NCBI GenBank assembly: GCA_034401135.1
Contig: JAWZSP010000007.1
Coordinates: 806,001 to 870,000 of the forward strand
Direction: 5' to 3'
Source of the DNA: Volutella citrinella
Lineage: Eukaryota; Ascomycota; Sordariomycetes; Hypocreales; Nectriaceae
Length of the DNA: 64,000 nucleotides
Position 1 is the stretch's first letter. The number at the start of each line of letters is the position of its first letter. Below, piece after piece: positions 11,656 to 23,086 of the stretch. Under the pieces are notes generated by a model, which was not told the DNA's origin, searched no databases, and saw nothing but the letters and a program-made list of their open reading frames with translations. A program made the position numbers and the translations under genes.

Positions 11656-12712
11656 ATGGCTCCCGTATACTCGCAAGAACAGGTCGCCCGGTTCCTGGCG
11701 CTCCTGCAGATCCCCACGGACTACTACATTGCGAAGCAGCCCATCCTGGACCACGCATTCCTGACGGTGCTGCACCAGCACATGATCACCACGATTCCGT
11801 ATGAGAACCTCGACCTACATTACACCGAGCACCGACACATCAATCTTGAGCCAGAGGCCCTGTACCACAAGTTCATGGTCGAGGGTCGTGGTCGCGGCGG
11901 CTACTGCATGGAGAGCAGCCTGTTCTTCTGCTACATGCTTCGCGCTCTGGGCTTCCAGGTATACCCCGTCGGCGTGCGGGTGAGGCCTCGCGAGAATGGC
12001 GTCCCCACGGGCGGATACATGGGCTGGTAAGCTTCACATCTTTTCATTCTTCTTGGTCGCTCTGCGGGAGGGACTCCGCCTGCATCGAGGTTGGTAGTGG
12101 CGGGTGGTGGCTGACATGCAGACATGCAGGGTTCACATCGTCAACATCGTCACCCTTCCCAATAACTCGCGCTGGGTTATGGACGTGGCCTTTGGCGGCG
12201 ACGGCCCGACGCACCCCATGCCGTTGGTTGAAGGCGCCAAATGGCACAACATGGGCACGCAGGAGGCCCGTCTGATCCGCGACTTCATCCCCGGCCAGAC
12301 GGAGCTGACGGCTGGGCGACGCATGTGGCTCTACCAGTGCCGCAACGCCCCCGACCTGCCGTGGACCACATTCTACGCCTTCAGCCACTCGGTCGAGTGG
12401 CTGCCCTGGGACTTTGACGTGACGAACCACTTCACCGGCACCAGCACCAAGAGCTTCCAGACATGGACCGTCCTGGTGGTCAAATTCCTGCGCCGCGAGT
12501 GCAAGACGTCGCCGACAGGCGAGGAAGTCTACGGCAAGCGCATGCTGGTCAACAACACAGTCAAGGAGAACCTCGGCGGGAAGACGCGGGTCGTGCTCGA
12601 GTGCGTCACCGAGGAGGAGCGCGTGGAGGCGCTCAGGGACTACTTCGGCATCGACCTGACGCCCAACGAGATGGAGGCGATCAAAGGCCACAAGACGGAG
12701 CTGACGGCCTGA
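11656..12712 (+). CDS. Arylamine N-acetyltransferase (NAT)
   Basis: Exons 11656-12026 and 12130-12712 give 317 residues. The cytosolic enzyme transfers an acyl group from acyl-CoA to arylamines through a Cys thioester. The catalytic triad is visible: C84 in RGRGGYCMESS, H126 in YMGWVHIV and D142 in RWVMDVAFGG. The intron 12027-12129 falls just before the catalytic His. Two possible CAG acceptors lie close together; only the second (ending 12129) keeps the frame. Fungal NATs include N-malonyltransferases that detoxify plant benzoxazolinones (Fusarium FDB2 type). Whether this copy prefers acetyl- or malonyl-CoA cannot be told from the sequence. Confidence 0.92.
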
Positions 12713-13793
12713 GAGGCCGAGGCTGGAACCTGGGGCTGCGGCGGTCGGACGATGGGGTGAGGGGATGTGACTTGACGGCGACCGGGGCAGGGATGAACAT
12801 GGACGTCGCAGCCTGGCCAAAGTATGCCGCTGCCGATCTGCTAGGGCCGGTACCGTCGACTTTTTTATTTGTCAACTAATTCGCTTCGCTTTTTTTTGGG
12901 GGGTTCTGGGTTGAATCATAGGGATATGGGATACATACATACCATCGGCGTGAGTTTTAGGACGTGACACGGGATTGGGCTAGCCTGAATTTACAATGTG
13001 GCTCGCTAGGAGTCCATGAATTTGAATCAAACCCATTGGAGCCCTCTGCGGCTGTGAATCATGTCGCTCGTTGTCTCACCTCGAGGCTTGGTGGTGCCCG
13101 TGGAGAGTGGGTCGTTTGGGGCGAAGTTCCTTATCTTATCAGCTGTCGTTGGGTCTGGACTCGTGGGCAGGAAGTGGGCAGGCAGGACGGAAGGGTTGGT
13201 GGAAACAGGAGCCGGAAAGAGCCGCTCCACACACTTGTGTGCCCAACCAATGGTAATCCTGTGCCTGTAAACCAAGCACATGAACAGCGAGTATCGGTCT
13301 GTCGAGTAGAGGGTCATGAGCCAACCATTCTCGTACATATCCATTCTCTGTGCAAAGAAGAGATATATGAGCCTCGCGGCATAGTGGAATCTAAATTCTC
13401 AGCGCTCTCAAAACTCCCAATACGCAGGATGGCTGACTACTTTTGGCAGCAGCCAACATTCAAAGGTTCTTCTAAGTCTAGATTGACGGAACAGAATAGT
13501 ATGTACATAATCCGGTTCTCATACTCTATCTAATTTATATGAATTATTAATCAAGCTCTATCCATCCTACGAGCCCAGTTCAATGTTCGCCAGTTGTTCA
13601 TCGAGGACCCAAGCTGGATCGAAACCCGACCCACCCGCCCTTGAGCTCTGGCCAATCACAAGCGCGTGCCTGCTACCACGTAACCAGCTCGATTGGCGAG
13701 CTGTCGTCTTCGGCCTCACAGTTCAAGCTGTCCACATCCGTCAGCCTCGTCCATTCGCCCTCGATCCCTCCCCGTCCTCGCCGCACCCGCACC
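12713..13793. other. Intergenic, 3' flank of NAT and promoter of SWP1
   Basis: No gene seen. A CCAAT box at 13652-13656 lies about 140 bp before the SWP1 start and is the only regulatory-looking site I would point to. Confidence 0.4.
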
Positions 13794-14869
13794 ATGCGTT
13801 TCTCAATCGCATCGTCGCTTCTCTTCCTCGCAGGCGCTGCTCGCGCTTCCTCCTCGTGGGGCTTTGCCGATGGCTCCGTCACCGTGTCCACCAAGGGCGC
13901 TGGAAGTGCCACTGAGAAGTGCGTGTCCCTTCGTCATGAGCTGTCCGCACACGCTTCCACCGCATCGACAACGGTCCACAATCCCGCAAGAGGGCATACT
14001 CGCTGACAGATGTCGTCAATAGGTTCAGCGCCAATGAACATGCCAAGAACGCCGTCGTCCTGGGCCACGCCGACACCCTGAAGGTCTCCTTGACCACCAA
14101 GGAGGGCTCGACCGACAAGCGCCCGCACCAGGCCTTCCTCGTCCTTACCGAGGCTTCTGGCCTCGAGAACGCATATCCCTTTACCGTCAAGCCCTCTGGA
14201 AAGGGTTCCGTCGAGATTGTACGCAATGCGCGCCCTCCAACCCGCGCAGACGAGCCCATCCACTAACGAGCTCCCAGAACCAGAAGGATCTCCCCATCCA
14301 GCTTCTCCTCACCGATGAGCCCCTCCGCGCCAGCATTCTCCTCGGATCTTTCGGCTCATCCAAGCCCCTCGTCACGCGCGTCTTTGACGTGAATGTCCAG
14401 CTCAACCCCAATGTCCCTGCTCCCCAGTACGAAGCTCCCGTGCGTTACAACAAGCGCCCCGAGATCCACCACATCTTCCGAGACGACCCCAAGAGCCCCC
14501 CCAAGATCATCTCGCTCGTCTTCGCAGCGACTATTCTTGCCACCATTGGTGTGCTCTTTGTTGCTGTAAGCTGTCCCCCCCACCGGCTGCCGTGTTGCGA
14601 GGCTTGGAAAGTACTAACTGAACCTATAGTGGGGTCTCCTGGGTGCCAACGTCAACCACATTGGCAAGGCGCTCGGTACTGCACCCATCTCGCACGCCGT
14701 CTTCTTCGGATCCATCCTTGCCATTGAGGGTGCGTTTTTCCTCTACTACAGCACCTGGAACCTGATCCAGACCCTGCCCGTCATCAGCGTCCTCGCCGTC
14801 GTGTCTTTCCTGAGCGGAACCAAGGCTCTCAGCGAGGTCCAGGGCCGCCGCCTGGCCGGAGAGAGGTGA
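13794..14869 (+). CDS. SWP1: Oligosaccharyltransferase delta subunit (ribophorin II / Swp1)
   Basis: Exons 13794-13918, 14023-14218, 14278-14565 and 14630-14869 give 282 residues. It is a subunit of the ER oligosaccharyltransferase complex, which moves the Glc3Man9GlcNAc2 glycan to Asn-X-Ser/Thr sites. A signal peptide (about 1-18), a lumenal beta-rich domain containing the typical KNKRPEIHHIFR-like stretch (here VRYNKRPEIHHIFRDDP), and three hydrophobic helices at the C-terminus match fungal Swp1. Length is close to yeast Swp1 (286). All four exons join in frame with GT-AG introns. A poly(A) signal AATAAA is at 14985-14990, 116 nt after the stop. Confidence 0.93.
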
Positions 14870-15903
14870 AGGGCCAAGGCATCCAACTAGGGTGGAAATC
14901 GAATGAAGAAAGATTTTCAGAGACACGGGGCAGTTAGTCCGTGTGTGGAGTTCCCTTGGGATCTATCCGTGGTATCGGAAAGCGAATAAAACGATGCTTG
15001 AGGACGATAGAAGTTAGGCGTGCTTCGGAAAAACGCCCAAAAACATGACAGTTGAGCCATGTAAATCATGTACACTAGCTTAGCAGTGGCGAGGCTTGAA
15101 CCTCGTTGGCAGAATTCAACAGTACTAGGAAATCACTGATTTCTTGCGTCTTTCCACCTGTGTCCGATGCGGCATCTAGTTCCTCCATGCGGACGTAGGC
15201 ACAACCCATTTGGACCAGACGGTGGTGGTGCAGTGTAAGTCAGAAAAAGCAATTATTTCCTCCGTAGCCTCTCAATAAGGTAGTTCACACCTCTGGTCAT
15301 GGAATTACATGCACATTCATAGGTCTGTCATTCAACTAATTTACAATTGCCTAAATTGGACCGTTCAATGATGCAAGCCATGACGATGCGGACAGCTAGC
15401 GCCACCATCGGCCCAAGTATGGAATGGGGTGGGGGTCTGCGTGTTAGTAGTTCCATCAGGCGCTAGTGTCAACTGCGACCTCTCCGCACCAGGCTTGTGA
15501 TGGAACAACTGCTCGACCAGACGTTCGTTTCCTTCTCATAATAATCAAGTCCCTGGGCCGACAAACTGCTCGCGTTTCAGAAGACGCCCCTCGGCAACTG
15601 TAGCTTCGCATTTTCCCACCATTCACCCACTGGGCAGCCTGTATCGCATCGCCCCGTGGCGGCGAGCTTTACTGGCGGTAGCCTCGAGCCGAGGACCTAG
15701 GATGGCAGCTACGTATGTATCCGTTCGTATAGTCCATATGCTTTCTGTTGGGCCACCACTCCGCTCCAAGTCATCTCATGCCGCGCAAGCGTTGGGGCTG
15801 TTCTCTGGTTATTTGAATCGCCTCACCGGCCTGTCCCCAGCTTTAAGGCTCTCTGCTCCGCGCATTTCCACAAACAACGCTGACCAGCAGAGGCAGAAGA
15901 ACC
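14870..15903. other. Intergenic, SWP1 3' flank and hydrolase promoter
   Basis: AATAAA at 14985 probably ends SWP1. Further on are two small perfect hairpins: 5-bp arms at 15090-15094/15101-15105 and 7-bp arms around a single base at 15129-15143. No open frame of note. Confidence 0.45.
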
Positions 15904-17077
15904 ATGGAGTTCGTTTCTGCAGCCGACACGATCAAGCACCCGGCGTACCCCGGCACCATCTGGGCTCTTGAGCCCGATCGCGAGGGCCATGCGACCGTCG
16001 CCATAGGTCGCGGCGGCCCGGTACGTCTTCGCTGGGAGATTCATGGGTCTGGCCCGACCAAGATTGCTGTATGTCATTATTTCGAACCCTCCATGGCGCG
16101 CCATGGGCAGTGCCATGAGTGATGCCATGGCCATGTCCATCTGCTGACCGACACGCGCGCAGCTTATCATGGGCCTCGCTGGCGTCAAGGCCTCGTGGCA
16201 GCGCCAGACAAGCTACTTTGGCCACGAGCACGGCGACAAGTACTCGGTGCTCATCTTTGACAACCGCGGCATGGGTGGCAGTGACCGGCCGTTTGCACGA
16301 TACACGACGAGCGACATGGCCTGCGACGTCCTCGAGCTCCTCGACGAGGTCGGCTGGACTGGGGAGCGCGACGTCAACCTCGTCGGCATCTCGCTCGGCG
16401 GCATGATCGCCCAGGAGGTGGCCGTTGCCGCGCCCAACTGCCTGTGTTCGCTCAACCTGCTGTGCACGTCGGCTCACGTCGTGGGCAACGACCCGCTGAG
16501 CTCGACCTTCACCGAGCGCCTGAGCTTCCTGATCCCCAAGCCCGTCGACCGCACCATCTACGAGACGGCCCAGAAGCTGTTCCCGGCCGACTGGCTCGCG
16601 GCGCCCGACGATGGCGAGTGTCTGCCCGACCCGGGCTCCACGCCCCGGTGCGGCCCTCCGCCGCCCGTCCCGCCCGGGAGCCCCGACGATGTGCCCGCGG
16701 GAGACGGCGCCGAGTACCGGCGGTTCGACACCAACTACCAGCGCTTCATGGCGCAGGAGCTCGTCAAGCGCACCAGCGTGACGGAGCCCTTCACCAAGAT
16801 TGGCCTGACAAGCCAGCTGCTGGCGGGGGCCACGCACCGCAAGACGGACGAGCAGCTGGCGGCCCTCGGCGACGCTGTGGGACGGGACCGCATCCTGGTG
16901 ATGCACGGCACTCTCGACAAGATGATTGCGCTGCCGAATGGCGAGAAACTCATTGCGGCGCTGCGGCCTGGCGTCGGGCTGGTCGTCGAGGGCATGGGGC
17001 ATGCGCCCATCATGGAGCGCACCGTGTGGCTGAACAAGCTGTTGGAAGAGCGGTTTGCTCTCTGCGAGAAGCTTTGA
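15904..17077 (+). CDS. Alpha/beta hydrolase
   Basis: Exons 15904-16068 and 16163-17077 give 359 residues. A soluble alpha/beta-hydrolase of the broad epoxide-hydrolase/esterase type. The nucleophile elbow GISLGG places the catalytic Ser at S132; the acid is probably D307 in HGTLDKM and the base H335 in GMGHAP. The oxyanion-side motif LIMGLAG follows the intron. A Pro-rich insert (about residues 220-245: PGSTPRCGPPPPVPPGSP) lies in the cap region and looks disordered. No signal peptide. The substrate is unknown. The GT-AG intron is 16069-16162. Confidence 0.88.
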
Positions 17078-17714
17078 TGAGAGCAGAAATGATAAAGGAG
17101 AGGGGGAGTAAATACAAGCGGATTTAGTGCACAAGACAGCGAAAGAGGATGTCGGGTTGCACAGTATACATGAGCTGGAGCATTGTGGTCAGGTACTGGG
17201 GTAAGATTCTTGGATAACGACTTAAATAGAGCTATGAACCTGAAATTATTCTTCATGCGGCACTCTTGAACTTAGTTTCGCCTTGTTCATTGCCTCAGTG
17301 GCCTTCTCTCTCTTCTCATGTGGTGTAGTTTGCATGCTCGTCAAGCCTGAGTCCCAGTCTTAACCCCAATCCTACCCTAAGCATTTCGAAACTGTATTGA
17401 GCCTCCATCTTAGTAGCCGTCTTTACCAAAGATGTTTGTTGGCTAATTGCAGTTCAGAGCCGTGCTCCACATGAACAGAGGAACACCATTCGGTCGTGGT
17501 GCTTTGTTCCAACTCAAGCCCCCCTCTCAAACGTTCCATCATGTACCAGTGGTTACATGCCAAAGCTGTCACCATTACACGCGACTAAAAAAAAACCTCA
17601 CACAAGAAGAGCAGACGAAAGTGATGGATTTGCAGTATTTATTCGTTGCGTTTTTTTAGCGCTGCGTCTGCCGATGGCATGGCCTTCTCCGTTTCACATT
17701 TTTAAGCCCATCCA
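17078..17714. other. Intergenic between convergent genes
   Basis: On the - strand AATAAA (17643-17638) lies 72 nt after the NMT1 stop and is a good poly(A) signal. Nothing else stands out apart from a run of nine A at 17587-17595. Confidence 0.45.
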
Positions 17715-19485
17715 TCACAACAAAACTGTGCCCATGCCACTGAGATTATCCACATCCAGCTTGTTCTGCCTGTCCACTCCACCGGCAATTGGGTTCAGGC
17801 GGTAGTTGAAGAGGTAGTAATGTAGCTGGCCGTCACCGGCACCGAACTTTTGGTCCTCGAGGAAGAGGCCGTTGTCCATGAGACTCAGGGCGTTGAAGAC
17901 GTCAAACTTGCACTTCTTGGCAATGATGAGCGCGTCGTGCACCAAGTCGTTGAGGCGGCCCTTCAGAGCCTTCTTGTCAACGGGCTCCTGCAGGCCAACG
18001 TCGGTGGCGTAGTAGAAGAGGTAGGCGACGCGGATGACGCCGTGCTTGGGGCTGGCCAGAGCCGACGACTCAATGATGTAGAAGGAGAAGAAGTCGGTGA
18101 TCTTCTTGTTGGCGTCCTGTGGATTTGTTAGCTGACTGCTGTTTGACATTGATTTAACAAGTTCTTACCTCGACCACATATGACCAGACGACCTGCTCTC
18201 CGCTCTCCTCAACCTTGGGGACAAGCCAGTGGTAGCCCTCTTCGCGAGAGAACTCCGGCACCATGTCATACCTGGCTGTGTATTTTTTCAACAGAGGCAT
18301 GACAGCGTCCAAATCGTCCTCCTTCATCTCGCGCAGCCCGCGGATTGCCGTATTCTCGGGCAGCGCATACTTGCGCACTTGGTACGCGGGCTTGCTGTTG
18401 GGGGGAATCGAGCTGAAGCCGACCTCGTAGAGCTTCTGCCAGTTGAGGGCGCGGTGGAAGTAGCGGCACGTGCTGACGGGCTTGGGCAAGACGACGCCCG
18501 CCGTGTAGAGACCCTGCCAGATCTCGTTGAGGTTGCTGCGGCGGGTGATCTCCTTGATGAGCACGGGGGTGAGGCGCTTTCCGCGCAGCTTCTTGTGGAT
18601 GGCCAGGAAGTTGACCTCGGAACACATGATGTACTTTTCGCGGACGCGCAGCTTGACGGGGATGGCCGAGATGAAGGCCACGAGCTTGCGGGACTGTGTG
18701 GCTCGGACGCCGACGTGGTATTCCTTCTTCCAGCCGGGAGCCATCATGGACCTATAATGTGTCAATTGGGATTCAACAATGTGCGATTTGGGTGTGACTT
18801 ACCATCGTAGAACTGAGGGGGTGTAGTTGAAGCGGAACATGGCCTCGTCGTCCTCCACGTAGTGTCCGTTGAGCAGCTCATACACCTCCTTGACCTCGTC
18901 GTCGTTGGTCAAGTCTATTGTCGACCACTCGAAGCCGGCCACTAGCTCGGCGGGCTCCTTGGGAACATCCTCAACCTTCTGGATGCGTAGAGGTCCCTCC
19001 TCAAGCTTGGAGTCTTCGCCAAACTTGGGCACGGGCTGGGTGCCCCAGAACTTGTAAGACCCCATGTCCTTGGCATTCTTGCCCCCGGCGGCCAGTCCCG
19101 TCATGATGTCTTGAAGCGTCATGTTCCTTAGCAGCTTCGCCGTCTGCTCCGCCGAGGGGTCAGAGCTGCCAGACGCCGCTTCGACCTCGCTGGCCAGCGC
19201 TGGGTTCTGCGCCAGGAGCTCCTTCAGCTGCTGGGGCGTCAGGCTGTGCAGCACATTCTGCAAGTCTGATTCGGTCGCCTTGGGGCCGCCGGTCAGAGCC
19301 TCCTTGACCTTGGTGCGCTTCTTCTTCTTTTTCTTCTTCTTGTCGGCGGCGGCGGCGCCTTGGCCCTCACCGGCGGCTGTAGTGGTGGTGGTGGGTTCTT
19401 CATCGTCCGACTCGGATTCGACCTCGGGTTGCTTGCCCTTGTCGACGACGGGCTCGACGGGCTTTGACTCCTCGGCCGGCGCCAT
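17715..19485 (-). CDS. NMT1: Glycylpeptide N-tetradecanoyltransferase
   Basis: Exons 19485-18803, 18751-18169 and 18116-17715 give 555 residues. The enzyme attaches myristate from myristoyl-CoA to N-terminal Gly of proteins, on ribosomes and in the cytosol. The N-terminal region is acidic and then carries the lysine tract (KKKKKKKKR, about residues 49-57) that binds ribosomes in other NMTs. The catalytic domain follows, with signature 1 as EVNFLAIHK, where the consensus has Cys in place of this Ala, signature 2 as KFGAGDG, and the typical C-terminus ending in two leucines whose carboxylate acts in catalysis. The introns are GT-AG. Yeast and human enzymes are 455-496 residues; the extra length here is N-terminal. 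Confidence 0.95.
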
Positions 19486-20074
19486 CGTGTGTTGTCAATG
19501 AGTTGGGTGCGGGGAGGGAGGCAGTGTGTGGTCGGGGAGCTGGAGGCAAATGTGACGTTTTGCTGGTGTGCAGGGACAAATGGTAGCTCGGTTTGGTGGG
19601 GTAAATAAGGTGGCATGTGCTGGGTGTCGTCGATGCGGGGTTCACGTCGACTTTATACTGCCAAGATTGAACAGAGTGATTGAGCGACCAGCTCACAAGG
19701 TGTCCATGAATGGCAAAGAAAGTCAGTTCGCAGCGCAAGGGCTGTCGGAGATGAGAATTTTGCATTCAACCTTGAGGTTTCCTCTGCAAAGTTTTCTTCT
19801 CATAGCGGTTCTCATGGTCCATGGCAGAATTGCCCTGCGTCAAGAAACTGTCAAAAGCAGCAGGCATCCCGTGGTACCAATCGATGGCTAAGGAGATTGC
19901 TCTGAAAATTGAATGAACTGTATACTTGTGTATGAAAATCTTGTCTAGCCACACTGCATCGTCGTCGCGTGCGCAGGTCTATCCGGGTACCATTGCGCTT
20001 CACTATCCACGCTGCCATGAAACAAAGTCTCACTCCCCTAAATACTTTCTGATCGTCACTGAGTACTTACTCAT
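19486..20074. other. Intergenic, upstream of NMT1
   Basis: Lies between the NMT1 start (-) and the 3' end of the next - strand gene. No coding frame or repeat of note. Confidence 0.4.
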
Positions 20075-21545
20075 CTAATTATCGTCTCCGTACGTTGTAC
20101 CCTCTAGATCAAAGGCACGCATGATGGCCAGGGCAACTGGCGCAAAACCCATGAGATCATTGTGCCCTATTCAAATCAGTCCCACGGGCCCCTGGTAATT
20201 TAGATCAGGATCTTACCTCCGTATGGAAATAACTCTTGGCGAACGATAATGTCAGGCTCAGCCTTCCAGGTAGTCACAAATGCGTCCTTGCCCTTGCGTA
20301 CCGTGTACTTCTCTTTCAAGGCCTCAAACTCGGCAGGGTCGAGGATACAAGTTTTTACATTGACCGCGGCCCTGAAAAGCTTGTCATCCTCGGTGTACGG
20401 GATATCTCTGTCGTTTTTGGCATGGATGATATTAAGACGCAATCTGCCTTTCGAATGTTTGACAATATTGGCAAGCCGGTCGGCGGAATGCCACTTGTCA
20501 ATCACAAATCGATGAAACCAACGTACCAACCACGGAACCACTCGGAAAGGAGCTAGAACGGGGAATACTCCTGCAATGCGGTACCCAAGCAACAATGAAG
20601 CGAGGTCACTGAAGCCTGCGACAAGTGTTATTCCTGCGAACTCGACTCCCTTGATGGCATACTTTTCAGCCACACCGCTGACTACGGCAGTTCCCAGGCT
20701 CTGGCCAAGAAGGGCGATTCGACTGGGAGGGATCTCAGCTGTTTTCATGGCCCATTCGACTAGAGCTGACGCATCCTCTATCACGCCCTTCTCGGTAGGT
20801 GAGCCCGTAGAATGTCCGAACCCACGATAGTCGATGGCAACCACGTGGTAGGATGAGGTGTCGGTCAGGGCATGATAGCTGTCAGGCCGGATGGCCTGAG
20901 CAATGTGACCAGCGTTCTAAACAGTTAGGGATTTGTTTTATTCAGCAGATGGCGATATTGAGACCTACACCATGGACTGACGGCCTGGTGTTAGCTGCAG
21001 TGCTGGATCAAGTGAGCAGACTTCTTACTCACAAAACAAAACAAGTTTGGACTCTGGGTCTTCCTTGAGCAACCTAAATGACTCTGTGCTTGAGAAGTCT
21101 TTTACAAAACCGGGTTTCCGCTTTTCCACAGTAGCTTCATGCTGAAGATAGAGCGGCAGCGGTAGGATGTGCCATGCGTAGATGGTTTCGCCATCCGGAG
21201 TCTCGATAGAAAATGGCGTGACTTGATTTCCTGCAGCAATTTCCCATTAGGAGCTTGTCCATGTGACCAAGATGGTGTGGAGGAAGAAGACTGACGAGCG
21301 AATCCCCATTGCTCTGGATTGTTGATGTCAGTCCAGAGCAGCGTGTTGATCTTGTGGGCATACACAAAACTACCCAACAGTCAGGAAACCTGGTGTACCA
21401 CGGGGATTGGTGCAATCATGGACAGGACGTACTGTCTCTGGAAGTATGGAGTCAATCCGAGGATGAGGAAAATGAGATAGAGGCCTAGCGGCACTGCGCC
21501 AACGACAATGGCCGAGATGACTGCGGGGTGCAGCGAGGAAGGCAT
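20075..21545 (-). CDS. Membrane-anchored alpha/beta hydrolase, ABHD12-like
   Basis: Six exons: 21545-21433, 21369-21296, 21230-21033, 20976-20969 (8 nt), 20916-20217 and 20166-20075, giving 394 residues. The N-terminus is a single transmembrane helix (about residues 8-32) followed by a lumen- or cytosol-facing serine hydrolase domain. Triad: S204 in GQSLGT, Asp in AKNDRDIPY (D302 most likely) and H366 in GGHNDLMG. The HGNAGH oxyanion motif is only formed if the 8-nt microexon is included. The relatives are ABHD12/BEM46-type lysophospholipases; the substrate is not shown. Frame, splice sites and family motifs agree at all five introns (50-65 nt). Confidence 0.88.
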
Positions 21546-23086
21546 GGCAAGGTGATGACGGGTTTACGGTGATGGATGGCGTCTTCGTATCAGATGCATT
21601 GGCTCGAATGGAATTCCAGGCCCGGGGGATGGGAACTTATGTGTTGAATGTTGCACAGGGCAAAGGTTGGGTCGACGACGAGGCCGATGGGGGGCAACGC
21701 TAGGTACTTACTATCTTACCTCAGGCAGACAGGCAGGATGATGGTGGGTAGGTACCTCGCGGAGAGCGAGATTTACCGCGCAAGACCAAGTACCGAGCCA
21801 ACACAGACGACCGAAAGAGAGGCAGATACTTTTACAAACGACACAGGCAGACGCAGACGACACAGCCAGTAAAGACGTGTCGTCATCCTTCCATTTGAGA
21901 CAATGCGCAAGTCCAGCGTAACCCACCGCAGCGTTAGGCGTCCTGGTAGTGTAGACGTCGTAGAGCAGGCTGCGATTTGCAAGGATACGGACTCATTCAT
22001 TGAAGATACTACAGGAAGGGAAGGGAGGCAAGGTGCCTTGTCCATCATTGTTTGGCGCCCAACAGAGCCAAAGACAGCCTCCAACTCTGCAGGATGCACC
22101 TGTCGGCTGAAACCTAATACCTCAGAGGCAACAGGCTGGTAGCTCTTCGGCTGGCTACAGAGCAACAAGCGCAACGCGTGCCTCTGTGCACAGGTCAGCC
22201 AATGGCAGCTGGCCCCATCTGACGACAAAGGCAGTGAAACCGCACGACGGGCGGCATTTCACCGCCCCTTCCTACGGTAGAGCGCTCAATCAACGGGCAA
22301 CTGAAGTGTGTCAGATATCGGGACCCTCTCAATGCCACTCCATGGCCGCATCTCCCGCCAGAGCGACTCCCCTGTCGTTGCCGTGATGCCCGTTTTTTGC
22401 GATGCATCGGATTCCATGCCCTGGTACCCATTATTTACGTACCATTCTCCATTGCGTCGGATTCCGCATGTGGTCCTATCCCATCTTGGAGCACGCCCAC
22501 CTCGATTCCAGACCGGTCACGCTGCGGTGTGGCTGGGGCTGCGGCTCGGCGCTGACTTATAGCGCGCTACAGGGATCCTCAGTGCCCGCACCTCACAGGA
22601 CTGGGGCTTTGGCGTCCCCAGAGTCACCCAGGACTTGGGCTGGTGCACTGGGTGGCAGCGCTAGCGGCTCCTCCACCTTGTTTCCCCAGGCCAATCAACC
22701 CTGCGCCATCCATCAGCACTGGGTCTCGTTGCCGCTGGGTCTCGCCTCGACTGGTGCTCGTGCCGCATCGTCCACTTCTATTTCCACCTCCACAGCTGGC
22801 TGGCCGACAACTCCATTTTCCCTTCTCCGTCTTCATCCTCCCCAGATCCGCCATCCCCTACGACAGACACCATAACAGCACCATTTTCGTCCAGCTCCGG
22901 CTTGCCTCCAGCTCGGGCATAGCTCCTCCCTAGCTAGCGACTTCCCGTCAGCTTGCTCCGTCACCTGCTGCGAGCTCCCGCCCCAAAAACGCCCTTTGCT
23001 CCTACACGCGCTCCGCGTCGCTGACCAACAATGCTTTGCTGCTCACTGGCCACGTAAACCACCTCGTCGTCTCCCCGCCGATAAAT
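21546..23086. promoter_or_regulatory. Divergent upstream region (ABHD12-like / SWC3)
   Basis: About 1.5 kb lies between two divergent genes. Repeated TAGGTAC/GGTACC-type words occur at 21700-21760, as is common in promoters of this fungal group. No coding frame with family features; a promoter role is inferred from position. Confidence 0.4.

Noticed and set aside
15080..15180. tRNA-like sequence on the - strand
   Set aside because: Only a T-arm-like hairpin with a 6-nt loop is present; there is no A box, no anticodon arm in register and no pairing acceptor stem.
11656..17077. Secondary-metabolite cluster (NAT, hydrolase, SDR nearby)
   Set aside because: No backbone synthase, transporter or cluster regulator is present, and a housekeeping gene (SWP1) lies between.
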